DNA of 64,000 nucleotides from JAGQOZ01 sp041399205 (GTDB lineage Bacteria > Planctomycetota > Planctomycetia > Pirellulales > Pirellulaceae), in assembly GCA_041399205.1 (NCBI GenBank), contig JAWKTK010000024.1:62001-126000 (forward strand). Reading direction: 5' to 3'. Each line of letters starts with the position of its first letter. Positions within the stretch are counted from its first letter, which is position 1. The notes beneath the pieces are model-generated. The model was not told the DNA's origin. It saw only the letters and a program-made list of their open reading frames with translations, and ran no database searches. Positions 63,938 through 64,000 of this stretch are shown in pieces. The position numbers and the translations under genes are program-made.

Positions 63938-64000
63938 TTATTCGTCAAAAACGTCACTGCTCTCAAGCCGCATTTCGCGAAGTCGATCTCCCGCTTCGCC
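63938..64000 (-). CDS. 3' end of a gene upstream of the MCE gene, probably an ABC transporter ATPase
   Basis: The last 20 codons run to the window edge and stop at 63938-63940 (GEAGDRLREMRLESSDVFDE). The sequence alone does not identify a family. By position, in MlaFED-like operons the ATPase or permease precedes the MCE gene, so an MlaF-type ATPase is the likely product. Confidence 0.5.
   Translation of the reverse strand, partial: GEAGDRLREMRLESSDVFDE

Overview
The window looks like a chromosome segment from a planctomycete, probably of the Pirellulales/Rhodopirellula type. The evidence is giant exported proteins that begin with the planctomycete N-terminal motif (VESLEERHLLA, LEALDARVMLA), PVC-type dehydrogenase/cytochrome c proteins with HEAT repeats, a sulfatase, an ECF sigma factor paired with a Ser/Thr kinase-TPR protein, and short imperfect inverted repeats between genes. 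Genus level cannot be settled from the sequence alone.

Layout. 1-2.8 kb: the 3' end of ispH (+), convergent with a two-component pair (an excisionase-type HTH/receiver regulator and its histidine kinase, both -). 3.0-4.9 kb: mnmG (-). 5.0-19.5 kb: one giant surface-protein locus (-) of about 14.4 kb, with two metzincin-like metalloprotease domains, beta-helix/PPC regions, GEVED, cadherin-like repeats and a dockerin-like tail. It ends in a clear intrinsic terminator but is cut into four large reading frames by indels. 19.9-23.2 kb: a small zinc-ribbon membrane protein, tRNA-Gln(CTG), an FHA-GAF-SpoIIE phosphatase (+), and a FixJ-type regulator with a tiny stand-alone DHp protein (-). 23.5-28.3 kb: a sulfatase and a PVC-type cytochrome/HEAT protein (+), both heavily frameshifted. 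28.3-30.9 kb: an operon (-) of a universal stress protein, a CBS-pair protein, and a universal-stress-domain/GspE-PilB ATPase fusion. 31-37.3 kb: a TPR protein, then an operon of ECF sigma factor, kinase-TPR protein and a secreted protein (all -), divergent from a 1850-residue RTX-like surface protein (+, 37.5-43.0 kb).

43.1-50.7 kb is a complete cbb3-type cytochrome oxidase operon (-). In transcription order it encodes a lipoprotein dihaem cytochrome c, a membrane protein, CcoN, CcoO, two very small membrane proteins (58 and 96 residues), a CcoI-type copper P-ATPase and a TauE/SafE-like membrane protein. 51.2-55.5 kb (+): a PP2C phosphatase coupled to a VIT1-type Fe/Mn transporter, an aminoglycoside-phosphotransferase-like/AAA kinase gene, and a membrane-anchored helical protein. 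56.1-61.5 kb: a second, intact PVC cytochrome/HEAT protein (+), a membrane PP2C phosphatase (-) and a PEGA lipoprotein (+). 61.8-64 kb: a HEAT/zinc-ribbon protein, an MlaD-like MCE protein, and the last 20 codons of a gene that by position is probably its ABC ATPase (all -).

A property of the whole window matters for reading any entry. Many genes, including ones expected to be essential (ispH, mnmG), are broken by single-base indels, often in short homopolymers. The indels cluster in patches (1-470, 840-1030, 8.5-8.75 kb, 21.4-22.5 kb, 24.3-26.5 kb), while neighbouring kilobases are clean. I read this mainly as sequence or assembly error in low-quality patches rather than real gene decay, and I describe the reconstructed gene wherever I could.
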